Origin: Cognatilysobacter terrigena | GTDB lineage: Bacteria; Pseudomonadota; Gammaproteobacteria; Xanthomonadales; Xanthomonadaceae | DNA: 64,000 nucleotides | NCBI RefSeq assembly: GCF_004361065.1 | Contig: NZ_SELT01000005.1 | Coordinates: 62,001-126,000 of the forward strand | Direction: 5' to 3' | In this document: positions 53,372 to 62,373 of the stretch, one piece after another | Numbering within the stretch: position 1 is the stretch's first letter | Layout of the letters: the number at the start of each line of letters is the position of its first letter | Made by a program: the position numbers and the translations under genes | The notes under the pieces: generated by a model | What the model was told of the DNA's origin: nothing | The model's database searches: none | Seen by the model: the letters and a program-made list of their open reading frames with translations, nothing else

Positions 53372-54169
53372 GTGACGGAAACCGGGTCCTTCAACAGTGC
53401 ATCCAATCGGCACACGCCGCTGCGCTCGCTCGATTTCAATTGCGACCTCGGCGAAGGCTGCGGTACCGACGCCGCCATCGTTCCGCTGATCAGGTCCGCG
53501 AGCATCGCCTGCGGCGCGCACGCCGGCGACGCGGCCACGATGCGCGAAACGGTGGCGCTGTGCCTCGCGCACGGCGTCGCCATCGGCGCGCATCCGTCGT
53601 TCGAAGATCGCGAGCATTTCGGCCGGCGCGAAATCCAGGTCGCCGCAGCTGCGCTCGAAGTCTCCGTGCGGCAGCAGATCGAAACGCTGGCGGAGGTGTG
53701 CGCGTCGCTGGGCGGTCGCCTGCGTCACATCAAACCCCATGGCGCGCTCTACAACCTCGCCGCGCGTGATCGGGCGACGGCGGAGGTCATCGCGCGCGCC
53801 GTTCACGCGGTCGATCCCACACTGATCCTCTATGGCCTCGCGGGTTCGCACTCGATCGACGCGGCGCACGATGCCGGCCTTGCGGTGGCGCATGAAGTGT
53901 TCGCCGAGCGCGCTTACGACGCCAACGGGCGGCTCACTCCGCGCGGTACACCGGGCGCGATCATCGAGGACCTCGAGCCCGCCCTTGCGCAGGTCCGCCT
54001 GCTGCTCCGCGAGGGCGTCGTCGTCGCACGCGATGGCACGCGCGTTCCGCTGCGTGCCGATACGTTGTGCCTGCATGGCGATCGCGCCGACGCACCCGCA
54101 TTCGCGCAGGCCCTGCGCGCTGCGCTCGAAACCGAAGGCGTGCGCATCCGCGCGCCCGGGGAGACTTGA
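53372..54169 (+). CDS. pxpA: 5-oxoprolinase subunit PxpA (LamB/YcsF family)
   Basis: PxpA is the LamB/YcsF-type subunit of the 5-oxoprolinase. The 265-residue product has the family motifs DFNCDLGEGCG, SIACGAHAGD, GAHPSFEDREHFGRR and HIKPHGALYN, which carry the likely catalytic Asp and His residues. The GTG at 53372 is chosen for a GGAGGC Shine-Dalgarno 7 bases upstream; about 17 residues precede the usual family start. Its TGA overlaps the DUF969 ATG by one base. The preceding 236-base gap (53136-53371) shows no confident promoter or hairpin. Confidence 0.93.
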   Translation: MTETGSFNSASNRHTPLRSLDFNCDLGEGCGTDAAIVPLIRSASIACGAHAGDAATMRETVALCLAHGVAIGAHPSFEDREHFGRREIQVAAAALEVSVRQQIETLAEVCASLGGRLRHIKPHGALYNLAARDRATAEVIARAVHAVDPTLILYGLAGSHSIDAAHDAGLAVAHEVFAERAYDANGRLTPRGTPGAIIEDLEPALAQVRLLLREGVVVARDGTRVPLRADTLCLHGDRADAPAFAQALRAALETEGVRIRAPGET

Positions 54170-54846
54170 TGAACTACTGGCCACTTCTCGGCATTGCGAT
54201 CGTCATCGCGGGTTTCGTGCGTCGCTACAACCCGGTTGCGGTTGTGGTGACCGCCGGCCTGGCGAGCGGCCTGCTCGCGGGCAAAACCATCGGCGACCTG
54301 CTCGCGCTGCTGGGCGAAAGCTTCGTCAGCAATCGAACGCTCCTGCTGTTCGCGTTCACCCTGCCTGCCATCGGCGTGCTCGAGCGGGCCGGGCTGCGCG
54401 AGCACGTGCAGTCGTGGATCCTGCGGCTGCGGTCGCTGACTCTCGGCCGGCTGCTTGTTGGCTATCTCGCGTTGCGGCAGGTCCTGAGCATGCTGGGGCT
54501 GGTGGACGTCGCGGGGCACGCGCAGACTGTGCGTCCACTGCTCGCACCCATGGCGGAGTCGGCCGCGCGAAAGCGCGTGGGCGAACTCTCGCGCGAGGAC
54601 GCGCAGCGCGTACAGGCGCTGGCGGCGGCCACCGAAAATGTGGGTCGCTTCTTTGGTGAGGACGTCTTCCTCGCGTTCGGTGCGGTCCTGCTGATCCAGG
54701 GCTTCTACGCGCAGAACGGCATCGAACTCGAACCGCTGCACATCGCGCTGTGGGCATTGCCGACGGCGATCGCGGCGTTCGTCATCCACGCCGTGCGCAT
54801 TGTCCTGTTCGAACGCGGGCTGCACGTGCGACGGAGCGCCCCATGA
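54169..54846 (+). CDS. DUF969 family membrane protein
   Basis: A 225-residue polytopic inner-membrane protein with about five hydrophobic spans; recognisable parts are [34 protein letters not shown] and [23 protein letters not shown]969 has no proven function but is seen with DUF979 next to 5-oxoprolinase genes. Here it is coupled to pxpA (TGATG) and to DUF979 (ATGA), so I infer a two-component transporter for 5-oxoproline or a related solute. Confidence 0.88.
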   Translation: MNYWPLLGIAIVIAGFVRRYNPVAVVVTAGLASGLLAGKTIGDLLALLGESFVSNRTLLLFAFTLPAIGVLERAGLREHVQSWILRLRSLTLGRLLVGYLALRQVLSMLGLVDVAGHAQTVRPLLAPMAESAARKRVGELSREDAQRVQALAAATENVGRFFGEDVFLAFGAVLLIQGFYAQNGIELEPLHIALWALPTAIAAFVIHAVRIVLFERGLHVRRSAP

Positions 54847-55823
54847 CCGCGTCGGGCGTGCTCGATATCGGGATGTTCTATTGGTTGCTGGCGGCCTTCC
54901 TCGCATACGCCGGGTGGCGCAACTTGCGCGACCGTCGCTGGGCGCATGCCGCGTTCTGGTGCGTGATTGCACTGTTGTTCGCATCCGGCGACCACGTGCT
55001 CGCTGCGCGCAATGCCGGCGATCCGCTGCCGGCGCAGCTGGCCGGACTGGGCGTGGTCGCGCTCGCGGTCCTCTCGCTGCGCATGCACCGCGCGCATGTC
55101 GACGAAGCACCTGCGTCGGAGCGCGCCGCAGCGGCGCAGCGTCTCGGCCATCGCCTGCTCGGCCCTGCGTTGCTGATTCCGCTGGTGACGCTGGTCGTGG
55201 TGCTGCTCGGTCCGAAGCTGTCGATCGCCGCGCGTCCGCTGCTGGGCGATGGCAGCCCGACGCTCATCGGCCTGGCGATCGCGAGCGTCGTCGCCGCCGT
55301 CGCCGCACTCCTCGTCGCGCGGATGCCGGCGTCGACCGCGCCCGCCGAGGGGCGTCGCCTGCTCGACACCATGGGCTGGGCCGCACTGCTGCCGATGGTG
55401 CTGGCGACGCTGGGGGGCGTGTTCGCGGCGAGCGGTGTCGGCGACGCCGTCGCGTCGCTTGTGTCGGCCGTGATCCCCGTCGACAACCGCTTCGCCTGCG
55501 TGGTCGCCTACGGCCTGGGCATGGCGATGTTCACCGTGATCATGGGCAACGCGTTCGCGGCCTTTCCCGTACTCACCGCTGGCATTGGCCTGCCGCTGCT
55601 CATCCACCGCCACGGCGCGGATCCGGCGGCGCTCGGCGCGCTAGGCATGGTGACCGGCTACTGCGGCACGCTGCTCACGCCGATGGCCGCGAATTTCAAC
55701 CTCGTGCCCGCCGCGCTGCTGGAACTCGACGACCCGAACGCGGTGATCCGCATCCAGGTGCCGACTGCCCTGACGCTGCTGGCGGTGAACCTCGGCCTGA
55801 TGGCGTGTCTGGTGTTCCGCTGA
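54843..55823 (+). CDS. DUF979 family membrane protein
   Basis: A 326-residue polytopic membrane protein with roughly nine spans; conserved-looking parts are [19 protein letters not shown] and [18 protein letters not shown], a Gly/Pro/Asn-rich re-entrant type segment common in ion-coupled carriers. It overlaps DUF969 by 4 bases and precedes pcp by 29 bases. Transport of 5-oxoproline is inferred from context only. Confidence 0.88.
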   Translation: MTASGVLDIGMFYWLLAAFLAYAGWRNLRDRRWAHAAFWCVIALLFASGDHVLAARNAGDPLPAQLAGLGVVALAVLSLRMHRAHVDEAPASERAAAAQRLGHRLLGPALLIPLVTLVVVLLGPKLSIAARPLLGDGSPTLIGLAIASVVAAVAALLVARMPASTAPAEGRRLLDTMGWAALLPMVLATLGGVFAASGVGDAVASLVSAVIPVDNRFACVVAYGLGMAMFTVIMGNAFAAFPVLTAGIGLPLLIHRHGADPAALGALGMVTGYCGTLLTPMAANFNLVPAALLELDDPNAVIRIQVPTALTLLAVNLGLMACLVFR

Positions 55824-55840
55824 GGCGGGACGCGCGCGCC

Positions 55841-55846
55841 TACACT
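55841..55846 (+). promoter_or_regulatory. Possible -10 for leaderless pcp
   Basis: TACACT ends 6 bases before the pcp ATG, which would place the transcript start at or next to the start codon. No Shine-Dalgarno precedes pcp. No clear -35 is visible, so this remains tentative. Confidence 0.3.
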
Positions 55847-55852
55847 CGCACC

Positions 55853-56500
55853 ATGCACGCGAACACCCTCCTCCTCACCGGTTTCGCGCCGTTCGGCGGC
55901 GAGACCGTCAATCCGAGCTGGCAGGCCGTTGCGCGGCTCGACGGTGAAACGCTGGACGGCCACCGCATCGTGGCGCGCTGCCTGCCCGTCGAATTCGGAA
56001 CGGCGATCGACGCGCTCCGCAGCGCATTGGCCGAGACGAGCCCCACTCTCGTGCTGTGCGTGGGCCAGGCGGGCGGCCGTGCCCAGATCGCGATCGAGCG
56101 TGTCGCGATCAACGTCGACGACGCGCGCATTCCCGACAACGCCGGTGCGTCGCCGGTCGACGCGCCGATCGTCGAGGATGGGCCGGCCGCGTACTTCGCC
56201 ACGCTGCCGATCAAAGCAATGCTCGTCGCGCTGCGCGAGGCCGGCATCCCCGCCGAGATTTCGCAGACCGCCGGCACCTACGTCTGCAACCACGTGTTCT
56301 ACGGGCTCATGCACGCGCTGCGCGACAGCACCGTGCGTGGCGGCTTCATCCACATTCCGTACGCGCCGGAGCAGGCCGCGCGCCTCGTCGGCGCGCCGAG
56401 CCTGCATGTCGATACGGTCGTCTCGGCGCTGCGGATCGCACTGCGCGCGGCGCTCGCGCACGATGTGGATCGGCGCGTCGCGGCGGGCGCGGAGCACTGA
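55853..56500 (+). CDS. pcp: Pyroglutamyl-peptidase I (pyrrolidone-carboxylate peptidase)
   Basis: Removes N-terminal pyroglutamate from peptides, releasing 5-oxoproline. The 215-residue product has the family length and the catalytic triad Glu82 ([17 protein letters not shown]), Cys145 ([11 protein letters not shown]) and His167 ([11 protein letters not shown]). It lies directly behind pxpBCA-DUF969-DUF979, so its product would feed PxpABC. The ATG at 55853 gives the normal [12 protein letters not shown]-terminus. The 168 bases after it (56501-56668), convergent with dcd, hold no clear terminator. Confidence 0.95.
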   Translation: MHANTLLLTGFAPFGGETVNPSWQAVARLDGETLDGHRIVARCLPVEFGTAIDALRSALAETSPTLVLCVGQAGGRAQIAIERVAINVDDARIPDNAGASPVDAPIVEDGPAAYFATLPIKAMLVALREAGIPAEISQTAGTYVCNHVFYGLMHALRDSTVRGGFIHIPYAPEQAARLVGAPSLHVDTVVSALRIALRAALAHDVDRRVAAGAEH

Positions 56501-56668
56501 AGGCGTCACGCGCCCGGCGTGTGGCGTGCTTTTCGGCGCCTGAACGACGCGCAGTCCAAGGCCTTCAACGGCGAGCGCACCAGTCGTCGTCACGGCAACA
56601 CCGAGCGTCCTGCCACGCCGCCCTCAGCCGGCGCGCGGGCTACGCCCAATTCGACGCAAAACCTGCCG

Positions 56669-57238
56669 TCAGGTCTTCGGCAGCGTAACGCCCGTCTGCC
56701 CCTGGTACTTGCCGCCGCGATCGGCGTACGACGTCTCGCAGACTTCGTCCGACTGGAAGAACAGCATCTGCGCGACGCCTTCGTTCGCGTAGATGCGCGC
56801 GGGCAGCGGCGTCGTGTTGCTGAATTCGAGCGTGACGTGGCCTTCCCACTCGGGCTCGAGCGGGGTCACGTTGACGATGATTCCGCAGCGGGCGTACGTG
56901 CTCTTGCCGAGGCAGACGACCAGCGTGTCGCGGGGGATGCGGAAATACTCGACCGTGCGGGCGAGCGCGAACGAGTTCGGCGGAATGATGCAGACGTCCG
57001 ACTCGATATCCACGAAGCTGCCTTCGTCGAAGTGCTTCGGGTCGACGATCGTCGAATTGATGTTGGTGAACACCTTGAACTCGCGCGAGCAACGCACGTC
57101 ATAGCCGTAGCTCGACGTCCCGTAGCTCACGATGCGGTCGCCGCCCGCCGAGCGCTTGACCTGGCCGGGCTCGAAGGGCTCGATCATCCCCTTCTCCTGC
57201 GCCATGCGGCGGATCCAGCGATCGCTCTTGATGCTCAT
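56669..57238 (-). CDS. dcd: dCTP deaminase
   Basis: Deaminates dCTP to dUTP for dTTP synthesis. The 189-residue product has [13 protein letters not shown] at the start, the nucleotide loop [20 protein letters not shown], and the catalytic Glu in [14 protein letters not shown], close to the E. coli enzyme in length. It lies 57 bases after mrp and has its own likely promoter. Confidence 0.97.
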   Translation of the reverse strand: MSIKSDRWIRRMAQEKGMIEPFEPGQVKRSAGGDRIVSYGTSSYGYDVRCSREFKVFTNINSTIVDPKHFDEGSFVDIESDVCIIPPNSFALARTVEYFRIPRDTLVVCLGKSTYARCGIIVNVTPLEPEWEGHVTLEFSNTTPLPARIYANEGVAQMLFFQSDEVCETSYADRGGKYQGQTGVTLPKT

Positions 57239-57264
57239 CGGGCGGCCTGTACGGGAAAACCCGC

Positions 57265-57270
57265 ATTCTA
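57265..57270 (-). promoter_or_regulatory. Probable -10 of dcd
   Basis: TAGAAT on the minus strand (in GGCTAGAATGCG) lies 26 bases before the dcd ATG in the short mrp-dcd gap. No distinct -35. Confidence 0.4.
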
Positions 57271-57295
57271 GCCGCTGGCGGCCGTCGGCCGGCCG

Positions 57296-58387
57296 CTACT
57301 CGCCGGCGAGGCTGATCGACAGCGAGCGGGCGACGGTCGGGCGCCTGGCGAGTTCCACTGCGACGCGACGCGCCGCCGCCACGAAGGCGTGTGCGGCCGC
57401 GGAATCGGGCTCGCTCGCAACCACCGGCGCGCCGGCGTCGCCGCGCTCGCGGATGGCACGTTCCAGCGGCAGGCTGCCCAGCAGCGGATAGCCGTAGTCG
57501 GCGGCGAGCCGCGAACCGCCACCCTCGCCGAAGATGTGCTCGGCGTGGCCGCAGTTCGAGCAGACGTGCAGCGCCATGTTCTCGACGAAGCCCAGGATCG
57601 GCACGTTGACCTTCTCGAACATGCGCACCGCCTTGCGCGCGTCGAGCGTCGCGACGTCCTGTGGCGTCGTCACCACGATGGCACCCGCGACCGGAATCTT
57701 CTGCGCGAGCGTGAGCTGGATGTCGCCCGTCCCCGGCGGCAGGTCGAGGATGAGGTAGTCGAGATCGCCCCAGCGCGTGTCGTTGAGCAACTGCGTGAGC
57801 GCGGACGTCGCCATCGGACCGCGCCAGATCATCGGCGTGTCGTGCTCGACCAGCAGGCCGATCGACATCGCCTCGATGCCGTGTGCGCGCAGCGGCTCGA
57901 TCGACTTGCCGTCCGGACTGTCGGGCCGACCCGACAGGCCGAGCATCATCGGCACGCTCGGGCCGTAGATGTCCGCGTCGAGAATGCCGACGCGCGCGCC
58001 TTCCTGCGCCAGCGCGACGGCGAGATTCACCGCGACGGTCGACTTGCCGACACCGCCTTTGCCCGACCCCACGACGAGCAGGTTGCGGACCGAGGTCAGC
58101 GTGGTTACGCCAGGCTGCGGCGCATGCGCGTCGATGCGCTGGCGGATCGTCACCCCCGCGTTCGCGAGCCCGGCCGAGCTCACGACGTCGCCGATTCGCC
58201 GCTCCAGGTCCGCGCCGATCCCCGCGACGGGAATCTTCGCGACGACCTCGACGCGGGCGCGCCCGTCCGTTGCGTCGACGGACACGCGACTCGCGACCTC
58301 ACGGATGGGCGCACCGGCGATCGGCGAATCGGCGGCGAGGATGAGGGCTTCGGTGGCGGTGTCGGTCATGTCGAGGCGGATGTCCAT
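57296..58387 (-). CDS. apbC: Mrp/ApbC family Fe-S cluster carrier ATPase
   Basis: A deviant-Walker P-loop ATPase that carries Fe-S clusters to apoproteins. The 363-residue product has an N-terminal MIP18-like domain (about 10-90), GKGGVGKST at 109-117, DADIYGPSVPMMLGL, LPPGTGDIQLTL, and the cluster-binding CSNC motif near residue 270. Start choice is open: neither ATG at 58387 nor the one at 58369 has a good Shine-Dalgarno. Confidence 0.92.
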   Translation of the reverse strand: MDIRLDMTDTATEALILAADSPIAGAPIREVASRVSVDATDGRARVEVVAKIPVAGIGADLERRIGDVVSSAGLANAGVTIRQRIDAHAPQPGVTTLTSVRNLLVVGSGKGGVGKSTVAVNLAVALAQEGARVGILDADIYGPSVPMMLGLSGRPDSPDGKSIEPLRAHGIEAMSIGLLVEHDTPMIWRGPMATSALTQLLNDTRWGDLDYLILDLPPGTGDIQLTLAQKIPVAGAIVVTTPQDVATLDARKAVRMFEKVNVPILGFVENMALHVCSNCGHAEHIFGEGGGSRLAADYGYPLLGSLPLERAIRERGDAGAPVVASEPDSAAAHAFVAAARRVAVELARRPTVARSLSISLAGE

Positions 58388-58518
58388 CGCGGCGCGCGGC
58401 GCGTCGCGGGCGCCCATTGTCGCCCGTCGCGCGGTCCATCCGCATTCTCGTCCTAGAAGACAGTGAGACACCGCTCATGCCAAACGCTGACTCGTTCGAT
58501 ACGGAGCGCTTCGCGTGA

Positions 58519-58562
58519 GATGCATGCGTCACACATGCATCGACATGTTCGCTGACATCTTC
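58519..58562 (+). promoter_or_regulatory. Palindrome and direct repeat upstream of the TonB receptor
   Basis: The only gap above 300 bases (58388-58703) contains a perfect palindrome GATGCATG-N7-CATGCATC (58519-58541), immediately followed by two direct copies, GACATGTTC (58542-58550) and GACATCTTC (58554-58562). A further GATGCATGC occurs at 58652-58660, 44 bases before the start codon. These look like binding sites for one or two regulators of the receptor. I could not place a confident -10/-35 in the gap. Confidence 0.5.
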
Positions 58563-58703
58563 AGCTTCGCGTTTTTGCGCGAGAGCTTTGAAGCGTGCAG
58601 CGTCCGCAAAAGACGTTACGGGAATGTTAGTTTCGATTGACGTCAGCGGACGATGCATGCGGCCAGGGAGGGGCCGTTTCGGAACTTCTGGGGAATATCA
58701 AGA

Positions 58704-61616
58704 ATGACTGTTAGCACCAAGCGGCTGCGTCGCAGCCGCCTCGCCGCGTGCGTCTTTGCGGCTCTCGTTATGCCGACGATCGGCATCGCCGCCGAGCAAA
58801 GCCAGGCGACCACCGCAGGGTCCACGACAGACAAGACCGAAGCGGACAAGAAGCAGCAACTCGACCGCGTCGAAGTCGTTGGTTCGCGCATCAAGCGCAC
58901 TGAGAAGGAAGGCGCCGCGCCCGTCGTCGTGATCACGCGCGAGACCATCGAGCGCGAAGGTTTCCAGACCGTCGGCGACATGCTCCAGACGCTGACGCAG
59001 AACACCACGGTGAACTTCACCGGCGACCTCGCTGTCACCGGCTTCACGCCGAACGCGCAGGTCATCAACCTTCGTAACCTCGGCCCCGGCTACACGCTGA
59101 CGCTCGTCAATGGTCGCCGCCCGGCGCAGTACCCACAGCCTTACAACCGCGACAACAATGTCGTGAACATCAAGGCGATTCCGTCGTCCATCGTCGAGCG
59201 CATCGAAGTGCTCACGGGCGGCGCCTCCGCGATTTACGGCTCCGACGCCGTGGCCGGCGTCGTCAACATCGTGACGCGCAAGAACTTCGACGGCGACTTC
59301 GTCAAGCTCACCGCGGGCACGACCACCAACGGCGGCGGCGACAGCGGCCAGCTCGAATACACGGGTGGTCGCACCGGCGATCGCTGGAGCGCTCTGTGGG
59401 CCTTCCAGTACGGCGCGAATGAGCCGGTGTTCGCTTCGCAGCGCGATTTCCTCGCCGACACGCGCAATGGCCCGCTCGGCCCCGACTTCACGAACCCGGC
59501 GCTGTCGCTCGTCGCCCTTCGCCAGTCGGGCACGTCGTCGCAGATCGGCCGCAATGCCTACGTCCCCGGCCAGGACGTCTGCGATCGTTTCGGCTACACG
59601 ACGAAGACCACCGCCGCACGCGGCACGTACTGCGGTTCGTTTACGCAGCCGGGATCGCGGTCGATCTCCAACGCCAGCGAGTTCTACTCGACGTACGGCT
59701 ACGGCACGTTCAACCTGACCGACACGCTGCAGCTCTTCGGCAGCGCGACGTACTACGCCAGCAATGCGAAGGCGAGTTCGGGCACGGAGTTCTGGGGCAC
59801 CTCGGGTGACCAGTTCATGCGTACGCGCACCGGTGCAGCGACGAGCGTCTATTTCGACCCGCAGTTCAACTCGCTCATCCAGCTCCAGCGCGTGTTCAAT
59901 CCGTTCGAGCTCGGCGGCCCCGAGGCGGCCACGACCAAGTACGACGAACACACGTACGACGTGATGGGCGGCATCAGCGGCACGATCGGTGAAAAGTTCG
60001 ACTGGGAAGCATCGCTCGCGACGTCGAAGTACTTCTACACGGCCGACCGTCCGCGCCTGCTTTCGCAGGCCGTGCATGACTACTTCCTCGGCCCGCTGCT
60101 CGGCTACAACGGCAGCAGCCCGATCTACCGCCTCGACCTGAACCGTTGGTCGACGCCGTTCTCGCCGGAGCAGTACCAGGCGGTGTCGACGCGCGTCATC
60201 AACAAGGGCACGACGGGCTCGTCGACGGCGAACTTCACGTTGAACGGTGAACTCTTCGACCTGCCGGCGGGCCCGCTGGGCTTCGCGGCGATCCTCGAAG
60301 CGGCGACCCAGAAGACCGACCTGGAAAGCGATCCGCGCACGAATCCGCTGCGCCCGCGCGACGCCCAGACGATCTACAACCTTACGAGTTCCGGCGCGAC
60401 GCATGGCAAGCGTGACCATTACGCCGCGGGCGTCGAGTTCCGCGTGCCGATCCTCAAGAGCCTGACCGGCCAGCTGGCCGCCCGCTACGACAAGTACGAC
60501 GACATCACCGCGGTCGACGATGCGATCACGTACAACCTCGGCCTCGAATGGCGCCCCGTGCAGAGCTTGCTGCTGCGCACGTCGTACGCGACGAGCTTCC
60601 GCGCGCCCGACATGCAGCTCGTGTTCGCTGAAGGTGCGGCGTCGTTCTCCACGATCCTGGACGAATACGCCTGCCGTTCCGGCACCGGCCTCGGCCAGGC
60701 GACGCCGCCGACGCCGCGCAGCCGCACCGCGTGCAGCGCATCGGGCGATCCGACGCAGTACTCCACGCAGACCACCGTCGCCGGCAACCCGCTGCTCCAG
60801 GAAGAACGCGGCAAGTCGTTCGGCGCGGGCTTCGTGTGGGACATCATGCCGGGCACGGACGTGTCGGTGGACTACTGGCGCATCAAGCTCTCGGACGCCG
60901 CGACGCAGTTGTCGTCGTCGTACATCCTCGAGAATGAAGCCAACTGCCGCCTGGGCGTCAAGCGTGACGGCACGCCGTTCCAGTTCGCTGCCGATTCGAC
61001 GTTCTGCCAGAACGTGCTGAGTCTCGTCAGCCGTCTGCCGGCCAACCCGGGCACCACGCTCGACAACCGCATCGACCGCATCAACTCCGCGTACATCAAC
61101 AGTGCGCTGGTCGACACGAGCGGCATCGACGCCACGGCGCATTACCGCTTCAACGCCGGTGACTACGGCAGGTTCGCGCTGGAACTGGGCTACTCGCTCG
61201 TGCTGACGAACAAGTACCAGCAGTTCGACGGCGACCCGCTGATCGACTACCGCGACGACGTGAGCCTGAGCGATCAGCGCAGCCGTGTCCGCGGTTCGAT
61301 CAACTGGACCAAGGGGGAGTGGTCGACCACGCTGTTCGGTACGCGCTACGGCTCGGCCGGCAACTGGGCCGGTGCCGATTTCACGAACACCGCCGGCGGT
61401 TTCTCGCCGCGTCGCCTGCCGCCGTACATGCTGTACAACCTGCAGGTCGCGAAGCAGTTCGGCCCGAACGTCTATACGACGTTCACGGTTCAGAACATCT
61501 TCGACAACCAGTACCGCTACGACGCCAGCAACACCGGCTATCCGTTCTACGACTACACCATCGGTGCGGATCCGCTGGGCCGTCGCGTGTACTTCAGCAT
61601 CGGCTACAAGTTCTGA
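58704..61616 (+). CDS. TonB-dependent outer-membrane receptor
   Basis: An outer-membrane beta-barrel importer powered by TonB. The 970-residue product has a signal peptide (about 1-29, ending IGIAA), a TonB-box-like QLDRVEVVGSRIKR, the plug domain (APVVVITRETIEREG to SAIYGSDAVAGVVNIVTRK), the barrel, and the C-terminal TonB C-box ending in phenylalanine (VYFSIGYKF). It has no FecA-type N-terminal signalling domain. The ATG at 58704 has GGGGAA about 9 bases upstream. An intrinsic terminator follows, so it is monocistronic. Substrate unknown; no transporter or siderophore genes adjoin. Confidence 0.93.
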   Translation: MTVSTKRLRRSRLAACVFAALVMPTIGIAAEQSQATTAGSTTDKTEADKKQQLDRVEVVGSRIKRTEKEGAAPVVVITRETIEREGFQTVGDMLQTLTQNTTVNFTGDLAVTGFTPNAQVINLRNLGPGYTLTLVNGRRPAQYPQPYNRDNNVVNIKAIPSSIVERIEVLTGGASAIYGSDAVAGVVNIVTRKNFDGDFVKLTAGTTTNGGGDSGQLEYTGGRTGDRWSALWAFQYGANEPVFASQRDFLADTRNGPLGPDFTNPALSLVALRQSGTSSQIGRNAYVPGQDVCDRFGYTTKTTAARGTYCGSFTQPGSRSISNASEFYSTYGYGTFNLTDTLQLFGSATYYASNAKASSGTEFWGTSGDQFMRTRTGAATSVYFDPQFNSLIQLQRVFNPFELGGPEAATTKYDEHTYDVMGGISGTIGEKFDWEASLATSKYFYTADRPRLLSQAVHDYFLGPLLGYNGSSPIYRLDLNRWSTPFSPEQYQAVSTRVINKGTTGSSTANFTLNGELFDLPAGPLGFAAILEAATQKTDLESDPRTNPLRPRDAQTIYNLTSSGATHGKRDHYAAGVEFRVPILKSLTGQLAARYDKYDDITAVDDAITYNLGLEWRPVQSLLLRTSYATSFRAPDMQLVFAEGAASFSTILDEYACRSGTGLGQATPPTPRSRTACSASGDPTQYSTQTTVAGNPLLQEERGKSFGAGFVWDIMPGTDVSVDYWRIKLSDAATQLSSSYILENEANCRLGVKRDGTPFQFAADSTFCQNVLSLVSRLPANPGTTLDNRIDRINSAYINSALVDTSGIDATAHYRFNAGDYGRFALELGYSLVLTNKYQQFDGDPLIDYRDDVSLSDQRSRVRGSINWTKGEWSTTLFGTRYGSAGNWAGADFTNTAGGFSPRRLPPYMLYNLQVAKQFGPNVYTTFTVQNIFDNQYRYDASNTGYPFYDYTIGADPLGRRVYFSIGYKF

Positions 61617-61636
61617 TCGTCTGACGCTGCACTTCA

Positions 61637-61667
61637 AGGGCCCGGCAACTGCCGGGCCCTTTTTTTT
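61637..61667 (+). terminator. Intrinsic terminator after the TonB receptor
   Basis: A perfect 10-bp stem AGGGCCCGGC / GCCGGGCCCT with loop AACT, followed by seven more T. It starts 20 bases after the receptor stop. Confidence 0.9.
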
Positions 61668-61771
61668 GGCGCGCCCGTGTTCGCACCTACGCGTGTATCG
61701 CACCGACGCGACCGCGGCTCCGCATCCTGAACAACCGGCCGGACGGCCCGCCAACCGCCCGGATTTCGGGT

Positions 61772-61777
61772 TATATA
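61772..61777 (+). promoter_or_regulatory. Probable -10 of the DUF2147 gene
   Basis: TATATA in GGTTATATAAGG is a strong AT-rich island in a high-GC gap, 46 bases before the DUF2147 ATG, and gives a leader of about 40 bases. No consensus -35 upstream. Confidence 0.4.
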
Positions 61778-61823
61778 AGGCCACCCGCGCGCCTGCGGCG
61801 GGCCAAACGTCCAAGGGGAACCC

Positions 61824-62252
61824 ATGCGTACCACGCTCACCGCACTGCTTCTGCTTGCGCTGCCGCTCGCCGCCGGCGCCGCCGACAACTCGCCCGTCGG
61901 TCGTTGGAAGACGCTCGACGACGAGACCGGCAAGGTCATGACCATCGCCGAGGTCTACCAGGCCCAGAACGGCAAGCTCGCCGCGAAGATCGTCGAGGCC
62001 GTCGACCCGGCCGCGGCCACGTGCACCAAGTGCGACGGCGCCAAGAAGGGCAAGCCGACGGTCGGCATGCCGATCCTCTGGAACCTGTCGCCGATCGACG
62101 GCGGCTGGGGCGGTGGCGAAGGCTACAAGCCCTCCGCTGGCATGAGCTTCAAGGCCAAGAGCGTCAAGCTCGTCGACGGCGGCAACAAGCTCGAGGTGAC
62201 CGGTTGCAAGCTCTTCATCTGCAAGACCGCCACCTGGGTCCGCGTCCACTGA
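61824..62252 (+). CDS. DUF2147 family exported protein
   Basis: A 142-residue secreted protein of unknown function with a signal peptide (about 1-20, ending AAGAAD) and the DUF2147 pattern: NSPVGRWKTLDDETGKV at the mature N-terminus, ILWNLSPIDGGWGGGEGY, and the end KTATWVRVH. Four cysteines (CTKCDG, GCKLFICK) could form disulfides. AAGGGGAA lies 5 bases before the ATG. It is monocistronic, ending at a tetraloop terminator. Confidence 0.87.
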   Translation: MRTTLTALLLLALPLAAGAADNSPVGRWKTLDDETGKVMTIAEVYQAQNGKLAAKIVEAVDPAAATCTKCDGAKKGKPTVGMPILWNLSPIDGGWGGGEGYKPSAGMSFKAKSVKLVDGGNKLEVTGCKLFICKTATWVRVH

Positions 62253-62278
62253 TCGACGTCGACCTTCGCATCACGACA

Positions 62279-62304
62279 CGGCCCGGGAAACCGGGCCGAT
62301 TTCG
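62279..62304 (+). terminator. Intrinsic terminator after the DUF2147 gene
   Basis: An 8-bp stem CGGCCCGG / CCGGGCCG closed by a GAAA tetraloop, followed by ATTTCGTT. It starts 27 bases after the stop codon; the T-run is weak. Confidence 0.6.
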
Positions 62305-62373
62305 TTGGCGTCTGCGGTCGGCCGCAAAACCCCGCGTGCGATACTTTCCGGCCCCCTGCGCCGCGCCTCCGCC

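Noticed and set aside
58698-62249. A minus-strand open frame of more than 1,100 codons opposite the TonB receptor and DUF2147 genes
   Set aside because: It is antisense to two genes with clear domains and export signals, is rich in Arg/Val/Glu with no domain, and is the expected open shadow frame in high-GC DNA.
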